Counted from the first letter of the stretch, positions 9,470 through 19,460 are shown. The stretch: 64,000 nucleotides of DNA from Mycobacterium stomatepiae (GCF_010731715.1 NZ_AP022587.1:4960001-5024000), one strand, 5' to 3'. Program-made: numbers and translations. Notes: generated by a model not told the origin, from the sequence alone.

Positions 9470-10375
9470 CTAGAAGGCGATTGAGCGCAGGGCGGCGCGA
9501 TCGGGCAGATCTGCACCGGCGCGTCCGACGGTCAGTGCCGACACCAGCCCCGCCGCCTCCAGCGCCGCGGTCAGTTCGTCGAGCTGGATCCTGGCCAGGG
9601 CGGCCCTCCGGTCACCGCCCAGCAGGTCCATTCCCCAGAGCGCGTCGAGCAGGCCGACCATGAACGCATCGCCGGCGCCGATGGTGTCGACCACCCGGAC
9701 CTGCTTCGGGGCCACCTGTGCCTCGCCCGCCGCGCAAAACGCCCGCGAACCGTGTCCGCCCATCGTCACGGCGACGATCGCGGGTCCCAGCGCCAGCCAG
9801 GCCCGGGCCGTCTGCTCCGGCTCGTGGTCGGGTTCGATCCAGCGCAGATCCTCGTCGCTGACCTTGACGATGTCGCTGCGCTCGATCAGATGGGTGATGC
9901 GTTGCCGCGCCAGAGCCCGGTTCTCGATCAGCGACGAGCGCACATTGGGGTCCAGGGTGACCGTCGCCGACAGCCGGTAGGCGTCGAGTAACGCCGCCAC
10001 CGCCAAGCACCCCGGCTCGAGCACGGTCGCGATGGATCCGGTGTGCACCACCAACGGCGGGGCAACCTCGGGTGTGCCGGCCAGCTGCCAGTCCAGATCA
10101 AAGGCGTAGGAGGCGGACCCGTCGTCGGTGATCGTCGCCGCCGCGGTCGGTGTGCGAGCGGCGGTCACACTTCCCGGAACAAGATGTACGCCAGAGGCTT
10201 TGACGTAATCCGCGATCCGCCGGCCATACGGGTCGTCGGCGATGTGAGTCAGGAAGTCGACATCACGACCCAGCCGGCCGAGTCCGACGGCAACGTTGAG
10301 TGGACTGCCGCCGACATGTTCGTCGCGCCCGACGATATCGATCAGCGCCTCGCCGATCACCAGACCGCGGCTCAT
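9470..10375 (-). CDS. PfkB-family sugar kinase (probable fructokinase)
   Basis: A 301-residue ribokinase/PfkB-fold kinase. The N-terminal GGSPLNVAVGLGRLG and the C-terminal anion-hole and base motif DTIGAGDAFMVGLL are both present. It probably phosphorylates fructose or a related ketose at the expense of ATP. Its ATG (10375-10373) overlaps the stop of the polyol dehydrogenase gene as ATGA. The pair therefore encodes a dehydrogenase that makes a ketose and a kinase that traps it. Last gene of a four-gene leftward operon. Substrate is inferred from context; a pentulose or other hexose is possible. Confidence 0.85.
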   Translation of the reverse strand: MSRGLVIGEALIDIVGRDEHVGGSPLNVAVGLGRLGRDVDFLTHIADDPYGRRIADYVKASGVHLVPGSVTAARTPTAAATITDDGSASYAFDLDWQLAGTPEVAPPLVVHTGSIATVLEPGCLAVAALLDAYRLSATVTLDPNVRSSLIENRALARQRITHLIERSDIVKVSDEDLRWIEPDHEPEQTARAWLALGPAIVAVTMGGHGSRAFCAAGEAQVAPKQVRVVDTIGAGDAFMVGLLDALWGMDLLGGDRRAALARIQLDELTAALEAAGLVSALTVGRAGADLPDRAALRSIAF

Positions 10376-11781
10376 CGCACCAATGCGTCCAGCGTCGCGC
10401 GAGCTCCCTTGCTGTGCAATGAGTCCAGCGCCCAGCGGTAAGCCTCGACGAACCGATGCTGGTGGGACAGGTCAGCGAATACCGCGGTGATCTCGATGAA
10501 GGCGCATGCGTTGTCGCGCTGCGACCGGGCGATCGGAATGAGTGAATCCGCCAGCTGGTCCACCACCTCGTACGGCTCGCCCCACTCGTCAACGCCTTCG
10601 GCGTAGCGGGCCCAACTGGCCACGGCCGCTGATGCCATCTGAACCGGCCCGTCGCTGGCCAGGTTGTCGCAGATGACGGGGAACAGCCATTTCGGAATGC
10701 GGTCCGACGAGTACGCACACAGCCGCGCGACGGTGTCGCGCACGGCCGGATTGGCGAACCGCTGAACCAGCGTGCGGCCGAATTCATGGAGGTCGATCCC
10801 GGGCACAGGGGGCAGTGTCGGGATGGCCTCGGTGTCGAAGTAGGCGAGCAAGAACTTGGCGAACAACGGATCCTGTGCGGCTTCGTGCACCAAACGGTAG
10901 CCGCACAGATGCGCGAAGTAGGCCAGGCACTGATGCCCCGCGTTGAGCATTCGCAACTTCATCAACTCGTACGGGCGGACGTCGTCGACCAGCAGCACGC
11001 CCGCCCGCTCCAGCGGTGGCCGCCCGTCGGCGAAGTCGTCCTCGAGCACCCAGGCGGTGAACGGCTCGGCCACCACCGGCCACCGGTCGTTGACGCCGAA
11101 GTCGCGGCGCACTTCTGCCGCCATCTCCAAAGTCGTTGCGGGAGTTATGCGGTCAACCATCGAACTCGGGAAACGGGCGTGCTGCGCGACCCATTCGGCC
11201 AGTTCGGGATCGAGGCGCTCGGCGCTTGCCAGCACGGTACGCCGGGCGACCTCGCCGTTGTTCTCGATGTTGTCGCAGGACGCGATCGTCGGCGCGGGGA
11301 TTCCACGGTCGCGTCGCCTGGCCAGCGCTTGGGTGATCAACGTGAACGCGGGACCATCGGGATCGCGGTACCCGCCCTCGGTGATGGTCAGCGAAATGAT
11401 CCGCGTCGACGGCGCGGCAAGTACCTCCAGAGCCGATTCCGGATCATCCGGCGCGTAGCGGTAGTCAACGATTGAGCCGATCACTTGGGCGTCCCGGCTG
11501 CCGTCGGGATTCTCCAGTATCAGCGTGTAGAGACCGTCCTGACCGTTCAGAACGTCGCGCATGGTCCAGTCGGCGGGCATTACCCCGATCCCGCAGATGC
11601 CCCACTCGTGCGCCAGGCCCTGTTGCAGCAACAGGTTGATATACGCGGCCTGATGCGCCCGGTGAAAGTGACCGGCGCCGATGTGTGCGATGCCGACGCT
11701 GACGGTGTCGCGGTCATACTTCGGCGCGTCGATCGGCAGCTTGGGGAGCGACGCATTGTTCAGATCGATCGCGTTGGCCAT
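10372..11781 (-). CDS. Mannitol dehydrogenase-family polyol oxidoreductase (copy 1)
   Basis: A 469-residue member of the long-chain polyol dehydrogenase family. It has the N-terminal NAD-binding motif AHIGAGHFHRAHQAAY, the SLTITEGGY segment, CDNIENNG, and the catalytic signature KxxxxNxxH as KLRMLNAGH (Lys about 275, Asn 280, His 283). The reaction is oxidation of mannitol, arabinitol or a similar polyol to the ketose with NAD. ATG 11781 is chosen because AGGAGG lies nine bases upstream; the frame is open further but without a ribosome site. It overlaps the downstream kinase gene. No transporter for the substrate is encoded nearby. Confidence 0.9.
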   Translation of the reverse strand: MANAIDLNNASLPKLPIDAPKYDRDTVSVGIAHIGAGHFHRAHQAAYINLLLQQGLAHEWGICGIGVMPADWTMRDVLNGQDGLYTLILENPDGSRDAQVIGSIVDYRYAPDDPESALEVLAAPSTRIISLTITEGGYRDPDGPAFTLITQALARRRDRGIPAPTIASCDNIENNGEVARRTVLASAERLDPELAEWVAQHARFPSSMVDRITPATTLEMAAEVRRDFGVNDRWPVVAEPFTAWVLEDDFADGRPPLERAGVLLVDDVRPYELMKLRMLNAGHQCLAYFAHLCGYRLVHEAAQDPLFAKFLLAYFDTEAIPTLPPVPGIDLHEFGRTLVQRFANPAVRDTVARLCAYSSDRIPKWLFPVICDNLASDGPVQMASAAVASWARYAEGVDEWGEPYEVVDQLADSLIPIARSQRDNACAFIEITAVFADLSHQHRFVEAYRWALDSLHSKGARATLDALVR

Positions 11782-11839
11782 CGTTGGCCACCTCCTCCCC
11801 GGGCCCGAGCCCGGATCGCTACTGCCCGTGGCCGATGCC

Positions 11840-12697
11840 CTACATGAGTGAGGAACCTCGAGCCGGCACGGCCGACAACCGCAGGAAATCAGCGAGAGCA
11901 CGCCATGAATCAGTGATCGCTACCGCACCGGCATCAATCAGTTCTGCACGGCGGCAATCGCGTTCGTCGGGCAGTAAGAACATCAGATTACCGACGGTGG
12001 CGTAGCCGGCCGCGACCGCGGAAGACACCCCCGCCACCGAGTCTTCGATTGCTAGCCCCTGTTCGGGCGTGACGCCCAGCACTTGACCCGCATGCAGGTA
12101 TACCGCCGGATCGGGCTTGCTGGTCGGCACCGGAAGCGAATCCTCCGCGCTGAACGTCACCGATTCCGATATCAGCGCGTCCAGGCCGGTGGCGGCGAAG
12201 CACGCACGCAGCCGTCTGGTCGCGCTGGAGCTGACGGCCGCCAGCGCGTAATGCGCCGCGAGGTCTCGTAACGGTTCCAGCACCTGCGGATCGGGTGTCA
12301 GGGTGACCGCCAGATGGGCGGTGACCCGTTCGCGCTCCTCACGCACCCACTGTTCGAGCTCGTCGGCTGACAACGCGATGCCGCTGGCCAGGTCGCCGGC
12401 CGAGGCGACCGCCGCCGCGGGACGGCTCGGGATCAGCGCCGGATCGAACGGCACCCCGCATTGCACCGCCAAGTCGAGGGCGGTGTTGCGAAAGTTCTTC
12501 CCGACGGCGCGCTTACGCAACTCCTCCGAGCTGAGCGGAGCCGTCACGCCGAACCTGGCCAGGAAACGGTTCGTCACCTCGGTCGACGCGTCGAACGCCG
12601 GCCGCTCCGAGGCGAACAGGCTGTCGTCGGCGTCCAGGAGCAAGGTGGTGACCGGCGTTGGGTCGAATTCGCGCACGAAGGTCAGGCCCACGGTCAT
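11840..12697 (-). CDS. HAD-superfamily phosphatase/phosphomutase-like hydrolase
   Basis: A 285-residue HAD protein. Motif I is TLLLDADDSLF (nucleophile Asp in DADDS), motif II AAVSSSATRRLR, motif III Lys in PTSKPDPAVYL, and motif IV AIEDSVAGVSSAVAAG, with an inserted helical cap between I and II as in beta-phosphoglucomutase-like enzymes. It probably dephosphorylates a sugar or polyol phosphate in the same pathway as the flanking polyol dehydrogenases. Its start overlaps the stop of the upstream dehydrogenase by four bases. It lies between two dehydrogenase paralogues in one operon. Substrate unknown. Confidence 0.82.
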   Translation of the reverse strand: MTVGLTFVREFDPTPVTTLLLDADDSLFASERPAFDASTEVTNRFLARFGVTAPLSSEELRKRAVGKNFRNTALDLAVQCGVPFDPALIPSRPAAAVASAGDLASGIALSADELEQWVREERERVTAHLAVTLTPDPQVLEPLRDLAAHYALAAVSSSATRRLRACFAATGLDALISESVTFSAEDSLPVPTSKPDPAVYLHAGQVLGVTPEQGLAIEDSVAGVSSAVAAGYATVGNLMFLLPDERDCRRAELIDAGAVAITDSWRALADFLRLSAVPARGSSLM

Positions 12698-14130
12698 CGT
12701 GCCACCAACTCCCGCTCGTCGTTGCGCAGCGCGCTATGCAGCGTGGGCACCACACCTCGCTCGTCGATCTCGGCGATCATGTCGCCCAGGCGCTCGGCAA
12801 AACCGGGAACCGCGCGCACCTGGGCGAACATCTCATGCCCCAGTAGCGGATCAGGGTTGGTGCTCGCCATGTTGGCCAACTTAACGACCGGAATGGCCTG
12901 CGAGTCCTCGAGGTTGATCTTGCGTCCCTTCAGGTCATGGCCGCGCATGTAGCGGGACCATCCGGCGACCGCCAGCATCAGCAGCGTGTGCGGCCTGCCC
13001 TGCGCGATCGCCCCCTCCAGCGACGGCAGCACGAACGACGCGATCTTGCTCGTTCCCCGTCGGGCCAGCCGCGACAGTTGGTCGCTCATCCGGGGATTGC
13101 CGAGCCGATTGAGCAGGGTGCCGCGGTACTCGGGGGTGTTCATCCCGGGAACGGCGGGCAGCAGCGGCTGAATCTCGTCGCGCAGCAAGGTCTCGACGTA
13201 GTCGAAGATCACCCGGTCTCGCATCGCCTCGTCGGTGCGCTGGTAGCCGGCCAGGGTGGCCAAACAGCCCAGCGCGATATGGGCTCCGTTGAGCAGACGG
13301 GTCTTGATCAGCTTGTGGTCGCGGACGTCGGCAACGAATTCGGCACCGACCAGGTCGAGCGGCGGACGCCAGTTGCAGAAGGAATCCTCGATCACCCACT
13401 GGCGATACGGCTCGGTCACGACCGGATATTTGTCGGCCACGCCGAAGGTCTGCTCGACGAATTTGCACTCTGACTTCGAGGTTTGCGGGGTGATGCGATC
13501 GACCATGGTCGACGGGAACGCGACGTACGTATCGATCCAGCGTGCCAGCGCGGGATCCTTCAATGCCGCGAACGACACCAGCGCGGTCCGCGCCGGCTGG
13601 GTGTCACCCGGGATGTTGTCGCAGCAGAGCACGGTGAACGGCGCGATGCCCGCGCGTCGCCGGCGGTCGAGAGCTTCGGTCAGATATCCCCACGCGGTGG
13701 CATAGCCGCCGTTCGCGACCAGGTCGGCACGCACGTCGGGGTGCTCGGCGTCGAACTCGTCGGTGACGGGGTTCAGGAAGTATCCGTTGTTGGTGATGGT
13801 CAGGCTGACGATGCGGGTTTGGGGGTCTGCCAGGGCGGCGCGGACCGCGGCGCCATCATTCGGCGCGTAGTGAACGGAGCCGATCGAGCCGACCACGCGG
13901 GCGGTTTGGCGGTCGTGACCGCGCTGCACGACGGTGTACAGCCCATCCTGTGCCGACAGCAGGTCTTTGGCGTTTGGGGAGTTCAGGCTAACGCCGGTGA
14001 CTCCCCACCGGTCTGAAATGCCGGAGCGGGCAAGGTCGTCGAAGTAGACGGCCTGGTGTGCGCGGTGAAAGTTGCCCGCACCGATGTGAACGACACCACG
14101 CCCGAGGGCCGACCTGTCGTAGGTGGGCAC
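12694..14130 (-). CDS. Mannitol dehydrogenase-family polyol oxidoreductase (copy 2), apparent 5' frameshift
   Basis: The open frame from GTG 14130 encodes 478 residues: VVHIGAGNFHRAHQAVYF, LTITNNGYF, CDNIPGD and the catalytic KTRLLNGAH (Lys about 276). Upstream, a near-ideal AGGAGG (14220-14225) precedes ATG 14216 and MADVFPLGVQK, but that frame stops at 14169. Restoring one G in the GG run near 14183 would fuse the two as MADVFPLGVQKGGVPLTD followed by ATLPLHSQRVDVPTYDRS, which reads like the family N terminus. So the gene probably spans 12694-14216 with a one-base deletion, or a sequence error. First gene of the leftward polyol operon. It may act on a different polyol from copy 1. Confidence 0.8.
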   Translation of the reverse strand: MPTYDRSALGRGVVHIGAGNFHRAHQAVYFDDLARSGISDRWGVTGVSLNSPNAKDLLSAQDGLYTVVQRGHDRQTARVVGSIGSVHYAPNDGAAVRAALADPQTRIVSLTITNNGYFLNPVTDEFDAEHPDVRADLVANGGYATAWGYLTEALDRRRRAGIAPFTVLCCDNIPGDTQPARTALVSFAALKDPALARWIDTYVAFPSTMVDRITPQTSKSECKFVEQTFGVADKYPVVTEPYRQWVIEDSFCNWRPPLDLVGAEFVADVRDHKLIKTRLLNGAHIALGCLATLAGYQRTDEAMRDRVIFDYVETLLRDEIQPLLPAVPGMNTPEYRGTLLNRLGNPRMSDQLSRLARRGTSKIASFVLPSLEGAIAQGRPHTLLMLAVAGWSRYMRGHDLKGRKINLEDSQAIPVVKLANMASTNPDPLLGHEMFAQVRAVPGFAERLGDMIAEIDERGVVPTLHSALRNDERELVAR

Positions 14131-14346
14131 GTCAACTCGCTGCGAATGAAGGGGAAGTGTCGCGTCGGTCAGGGGGACGCCGCCTTTTGGACGCCAAGGG
14201 GGAAGACATCAGCCATTGTCCTCCTGTGCCCCAAGGAGGCCGCGGGTCTAACCCATCCGTGGGGCATGTCACAGATTAAATTGACGCGACGGGCCATTTT
14301 CGGAGGTCAAAGCAGTTAACGCCGCCGAAACGCGTAGGTTGGCACC

Positions 14347-16604
14347 ATGGCACCGCGGGTGAAGCTGACCAACCCCGACAAGGTGCTCTACCCTGCGACC
14401 GGCACCACTAAGTCCGATGTCTTCGCCTACTACACCGGCATCGCGGAGGTGATGGTGCCGCACATCGCCGGGCGCCCGGCTACTCGTAAACGTTGGCCGA
14501 ATGGCGTTGAGCAGTCATCTTTTTTCGAGAAGCAGTTGGCTTCCTCGGCGCCGGAGTGGTTGCCGCGCGCCAGTATTTCGCACCGGTCCGGGACGACGAC
14601 GTATCCGATCATCGACAGCGCCGACGGCCTGGCCTGGATCGCGCAGCAGGCTGCGCTCGAGGTGCACGTGCCGCAGTGGAGGTTCGTCGCGCAATGGACT
14701 CGCAGGAGAGCCGAAGAACTCAAGCCCGGGCCGGCGACACGATTGGTGTTCGACCTTGACCCGGGCGAGGGCGTCACGATGGCGCAGCTGGCCGAGGTTG
14801 CCCGCGCGGTACGCGATCTGATCGGCGATATCGGCTTGACGACCTTCCCGCTCACCAGCGGCAGCAAGGGGCTGCATCTCTACGCGCCGCTGGACGAGCC
14901 GGTGAGTAGCAACGGTGCCACCGTGCTGGCGAAACGTATTGCGCAGCAACTGGAAACTTCGATGCCCACGTTGGTCACCTCGACGATGACCAAGAGCGTG
15001 CGGGCCGGTAAGGTGTTCCTGGACTGGAGCCAGAACAGCGGATCCAAGACCACGATCGCGCCCTACTCGCTCCGCGGGCGGGAGCGCCCGACCGTCGCGG
15101 CGCCGCGCAGCTGGGAAGAACTCGACGATCCGGCGCTGACCCAGCTGCGCTACGACGAGGTGCTGGCCCGGGTGGCCCGCGACGGCGATCTGCTGGCGCC
15201 ACTGGATGCGGACGCTCCCGTCGCGGATCGGCTGACCACCTACCGCAGCATGCGCGACGCGGCGAAGACGCCCGAACCCGTTCCCCGGGCTAAACCTGTA
15301 GCGGGCCAAGGTAATACATTCGTCATCCAGGAGCATCATGCCCGTCGGCTGCACTACGACTTCCGGCTGGAACGAGACGGTGTGCTGGTGTCCTGGGCGG
15401 TGCCGAAGAACCTGCCAGAGACGACATCGGTGAACCATCTCGCGGTGCACACCGAAGACCATCCGCTCGAATACGGCACGTTCGAGGGCGACATCCCCAA
15501 AGGGGAATACGGTGCCGGCAAGGTGGTCATCTGGGATTCCGGAACCTATGACGCCGAGAAGTTCCGCGAGGACGAGGTGATCGTGAATCTGCACGGGAGC
15601 CGAATCTCCGGGCGCTACGCCCTGATTCAAACCAAGGGTGACCAATGGCTGGCGCATCGGATGAAGGACCAGAAGGTCCTCGAGTTCGACGAGCTCGCCC
15701 CGATGCTCGCCACACATGGGTCGGTGGCGGCGTTGAAGGCAAGCCAGTGGGCGTTCGAGGGGAAGTGGGACGGCTACCGGCTGCTGATCGAGGCGGATCG
15801 TGGCGGTCTGCGGCTGCGGTCCCGAAGCGGTCGCGACGTCACCAAGGAATACCCGCAATTTGGTTCGCTGGCAGCGGATCTTGCCGACCATCACGTAGTG
15901 CTCGACGGCGAGATCGTGGCGTTGGACAAGTCGGGCGTGCCCAGCTTCAACGAGATGCAGAGCCGCAACCGCGCAACCCGCATCGAGTTCTGGGCGTTCG
16001 ATTTGCTGTACCTGGACGGTCGCTCGCTGCTGCGGGCAAAATACTCCGATCGCCGCAAACTCCTCGAAACGCTGGGTAGCGCACGCAGTCTGATCGTTCC
16101 GGGTTTGGTGCCCGGCGAGGACGGTGCGCAAGCGCTTGAGTATTCCCGTGCACACGGCTGGGAGGGCGTGGTTGCCAAGAAGCGCGACTCCACCTACCAG
16201 CCGGGCCGTCGCTCGGCGTCCTGGGTCAAGGACAAGCATTGGAGCACACAGGAAGTCGTGATCGGCGGCTGGAAGGCCGGAGAGGGTGGGCGCACCAGCG
16301 GCATCGGTTCGCTGATGGTGGGGATACCCGGCAGCCGGGGCTGCGCTTCGTCGGCAGGGTCGGCACCGGCTTCACCGAGCGCGACCTGGCCAACCTGAAA
16401 AAGACGCTGGCGCCGCTGCACACCGACGAGTCCCCGTTCGACGCCCGGCTGCCCACGCGCGACGCCAAGGGTGTGACGTTTGTCGAGCCGGTTCTGGTCG
16501 GCGAGGTGCGCTACAGCGAGCGGACCCCGGATGATCGCTTGCGCCAACCGAGTTGGCGAGGATTGCGGCCGGATAAGAAGCCAAGTGAGGTGGTGCGCGA
16601 ATGA
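14347..16604 (+). pseudogene. ligD: NHEJ ATP-dependent DNA ligase LigD, frameshifted near its C terminus
   Basis: The three LigD modules are in mycobacterial order. The polymerase/primase domain covers about residues 1-290, with the metal-binding FDLDPGEG. The 3'-phosphoesterase domain (about 310-450) has FVIQEHHARRLHYDFRLERDG. The ATP-dependent ligase domain has adenylated Lys473 in EGKWDGYR and motif V GVVAKKRDSTY. At the GGGG run 16337-16340 the frame breaks: frame one ends at 16398, whereas the true C terminus (LRFVGRVGTGF... SWRGLRPDKKPSEVVRE) continues in the next frame to TGA 16604. One missing G explains it. The truncated product loses about 90 residues of the OB fold, including motif VI. 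Rv0938 is 759 residues; the restored protein would be about 752. Confidence 0.88.
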
Positions 16605-18541
16605 AATGGGTGACCTTTCGAGAAGGCGGCGCCGAGCGGACCGGGGTGCTCTCCGGTGACGCGATCCACCCGATGCCGCCGGGGGTGACGCTGCTCGATC
16701 TGGTCGGGCGTGGTGCCGAGGGGCTGCGCCAAGCCGGTGACCAAGCGCTGGGGTCCGACCCGGTGCTTCTGGATGAGGTGACGCTGATGGCGCCCATCCC
16801 GCGGCCGCCGTCGATCCGGGACTCGCTGTGCTTCCTGGACCACATGCGCAACTGCCAGGCCGCGTTGGGCGGCGGACGGGTGCTCAGCGATACCTGGTAT
16901 CGCATCCCGGCGTTCTACTTCGCTTGTCCGGCAACCGTTCTGGGGCCTTACGACGATGCGCCGACGGCACCCGGAAGTGCTTGGCAGGACTTCGAATTGG
17001 AGATCGCCGCGATCATCGGAGTCCGAGGCAAGGATCTCACAGTGCAACAGGCCGAGCAGGCCATCATCGGCTACACGATCTTCAACGACTGGTCCGCCCG
17101 AGACTTACAGCAGCTGGAAGGCCAACTGTCGATCGGGCAGGCCAAGGGTAAAGACAGCGGAGTCACGCTGGGCCCCTGGTTGGTGACGCCCGATGAGCTC
17201 GAGCCGTATCGCCACCCCTCGTTTCCCGGCAAGCTCGACCTGCACGTCACTGCGTTGGTCAACGATCACATGATCGGATCGGGCTCGACGGCCCAAATGG
17301 ATTGGAGCTTCGGCGAAGTCATCTCCTACATGTCGCGCGGTGTGCAACTCACGCCCGGCGACGTCGTCGGCTCCGGCACGGTGCCCACCTGCACGCTGGT
17401 CGAGCACCTCGATCCGACGTCGCTCGAATCGTTTCCCGGGTGGCTGCGCGACGGCGACGTCGTCACGCTGCGGGTGCAGGGTTTGGGGGAGACTCGGCAA
17501 ACCGTTCGTGCGAGCAGCCCGCCGCACCGGCTGGCGCCCCGGTCCAATCCGGAGGCCGCGCCCGCGCCGCACCGGGTCAACCGGGCGCCTGCGCGGGTCC
17601 CCTACACCCGCGGGCTGCACGAGGTCGGTGACCGGGTGTGGGCGTGGACGTTGCCGGACGGGGGCTATGGCTGGAGCAACGCCGGTCTGGTCAGCGGCGA
17701 CGGTGCCTCGCTACTGGTCGACACCCTGTTCGACCTGGCGCTGACCCGCGAAATGCTCACCGCTATGGGATCTATCACCGGGCGGGCGCCGATCACCGAC
17801 GCGCTGATCACCCATTCCAACGGCGACCACACCCACGGCAACCAACTGCTCGACGCGTCGGTGCGCATCCTCGCCGCCCAGGGCACCGCCGACGAGATCG
17901 GGCACGGGATGGCGCCCGAAATGTTGGCCATGGTGCAGAACGCCGATCTCGGGCCGGTCGCAACGACGTATACCCGAGACAGGTTCGGGCCCTTCGACTT
18001 CAGTGGCATCCGGCTCCGCAACGCCGACCAGACGTTCGGCCGCGAGTTGACCATCGAGGTGGGCGGTCGGCGGATCGAGCTGCTGAACCTCGGCCCCGCG
18101 CACACCGCCGCGGACTCGGTGGTGCACGTGCCGGACGCGGGGGTGCTCTTCGGTGGCGACCTGCTGTTCATCGGCTGCACCCCGATCGTGTGGGCCGGCC
18201 CCATCGCCAACTGGATCGCGGCGTGTGACGCGATGCTCGCGCTGGACGCCCCGACGGTGGTGCCCGGGCACGGCCCGATCACCGATCCGGACGGAATCCG
18301 CGCGGTCCGTGGCTATCTCGCGCACGTCGCCGAGCAAGCCAAGGTCGCGCACGACAAGGGGTTGTCGTGGGCCGAGGCCGCCGACACCATCGACCTCGGC
18401 GAGTACGCCACCTGGCTGGACGCCGAGCGGGTGGTGGTCAACGTCTATCAGCGCTATCGCGAACTCGATCCGGACACACCGCAATTGGAGACGATGGCGT
18501 TGCTGGTAATGCAGGCCGAGTGGCTTGCCAAACGTGGCTGA
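16601..18541 (+). CDS. FAH-family hydrolase/isomerase fused to a metallo-beta-lactamase-fold domain (Rv0939-like)
   Basis: 646 residues in two modules. Residues about 1-300 are a fumarylacetoacetate hydrolase/HHDD isomerase-like domain, with the acidic metal site WQDFELEIAAIIG, FNDWSARDLQ and GDVVGSGTV. After a Pro/Ala linker (about 305-335) comes a metallo-beta-lactamase fold with THSNGDHTHGN, GPAHTAADSVVHV, FGGDLLF and VVPGHGP. The canonical HxHxDH reads HSNGDH, so Asn replaces the second His. The length fits the 644-residue Rv0939. It likely cleaves or isomerises a ring-opened dicarboxylate and hydrolyses an ester or thioester, but neither substrate is known. Its ATG overlaps the intended ligD stop. 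Confidence 0.85.
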   Translation: MKWVTFREGGAERTGVLSGDAIHPMPPGVTLLDLVGRGAEGLRQAGDQALGSDPVLLDEVTLMAPIPRPPSIRDSLCFLDHMRNCQAALGGGRVLSDTWYRIPAFYFACPATVLGPYDDAPTAPGSAWQDFELEIAAIIGVRGKDLTVQQAEQAIIGYTIFNDWSARDLQQLEGQLSIGQAKGKDSGVTLGPWLVTPDELEPYRHPSFPGKLDLHVTALVNDHMIGSGSTAQMDWSFGEVISYMSRGVQLTPGDVVGSGTVPTCTLVEHLDPTSLESFPGWLRDGDVVTLRVQGLGETRQTVRASSPPHRLAPRSNPEAAPAPHRVNRAPARVPYTRGLHEVGDRVWAWTLPDGGYGWSNAGLVSGDGASLLVDTLFDLALTREMLTAMGSITGRAPITDALITHSNGDHTHGNQLLDASVRILAAQGTADEIGHGMAPEMLAMVQNADLGPVATTYTRDRFGPFDFSGIRLRNADQTFGRELTIEVGGRRIELLNLGPAHTAADSVVHVPDAGVLFGGDLLFIGCTPIVWAGPIANWIAACDAMLALDAPTVVPGHGPITDPDGIRAVRGYLAHVAEQAKVAHDKGLSWAEAADTIDLGEYATWLDAERVVVNVYQRYRELDPDTPQLETMALLVMQAEWLAKRG

Positions 18542-18548
18542 GGCTGCG

Positions 18549-19460
18549 CTACTTCAGGATGGCAGTCACAAAGCCGATGTTGGTCGCGGGACCCTCCCGA
18601 TCGGCCGACTCCAGTTCCGGCAGACCCGCGGCGGTCAACAGATCGTGCAGTCGGTATCGGATCACCCGCCACCCGCGGTCGCGCAGGTGTGCGGCGACAT
18701 CGGTGTGCTCCCCGGGGTAGATCAACTCGCCGTAATCCAAGTCGAATCCATGCCGCGCCAGGGCGTCCGTGATCTTCTGCGCCCGTTCCTGGGAGTCCGC
18801 CGCCGATCCGATGACCGATCCATGGTCGGCAGCCAGGCGGCTGCCTCTGGCGCTCAGCGCAATAACGTCGTCCAACAGTTGAACCTCGGCCTGCGGTGAC
18901 AGGAAGCCGATGAGCACTCCCTCGGCGAGCCATGCGGTGGGCTGGGCGTCGTCGAAACCCGCGGCTCGCAGTGCGCCCGGCCAATCCTCGCGAAGGTCGA
19001 TGCCGACGCTGCGGTACTCCGTGGTGGGCTTCGCCCCGATCTTCGACAGCGTGGTGGTCTTGAACTCGATCACCTTCGTCTGGTCGATTTCGTACACGGT
19101 CGTCCCGGCCGGCCAGGAAAGCCGGTAGGAGCGGCTGTCCAGCCCGGCCGCAACAATCACGACCTGGCGAATGCCGGCATCGGCGACTTGCACGAAGTAC
19201 TCGTCGTAAAACCGCGCCCAGGCAGCGAACGTGTCCGTCATCCGCGGGATGCCCAATGCGCTGTCATCGCCGTCGAATTCGCCGCTGGCCACCCGGTTGA
19301 ACAGGTCGATACCGACGGCGCGCACCAGCGGCTCGGCGAACGGATCGCTGATGACCGCCTGCGGCCGTCTCGTCGCGGCCGCGCGAGCGGCGGCGACCAG
19401 GGTAGCCGTGGCACCTACGCTGTTGGCCAGGTCCCAGGTGTCATCGTCGGGCCGTGCCAT
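18549..19460 (-). CDS. Class I SAM-dependent methyltransferase (mycobacterial leucine carboxyl-methyltransferase-like family)
   Basis: A 303-residue member of the large mycobacterial PPM-like methyltransferase family (relatives include Rv0146 and Rv0281). Diagnostic segments are [48 protein letters not shown] (SAM-binding loop), VYEIDQ and [17 protein letters not shown] 19460 is preferred over upstream starts because GAGGTGA lies four bases before it and family members begin in this region. It is divergent from the enoyl-CoA hydratase across 76 bp. Substrate unknown; such enzymes may methylate small carboxylates or lipids. Confidence 0.87.
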   Translation of the reverse strand: MARPDDDTWDLANSVGATATLVAAARAAATRRPQAVISDPFAEPLVRAVGIDLFNRVASGEFDGDDSALGIPRMTDTFAAWARFYDEYFVQVADAGIRQVVIVAAGLDSRSYRLSWPAGTTVYEIDQTKVIEFKTTTLSKIGAKPTTEYRSVGIDLREDWPGALRAAGFDDAQPTAWLAEGVLIGFLSPQAEVQLLDDVIALSARGSRLAADHGSVIGSAADSQERAQKITDALARHGFDLDYGELIYPGEHTDVAAHLRDRGWRVIRYRLHDLLTAAGLPELESADREGPATNIGFVTAILK

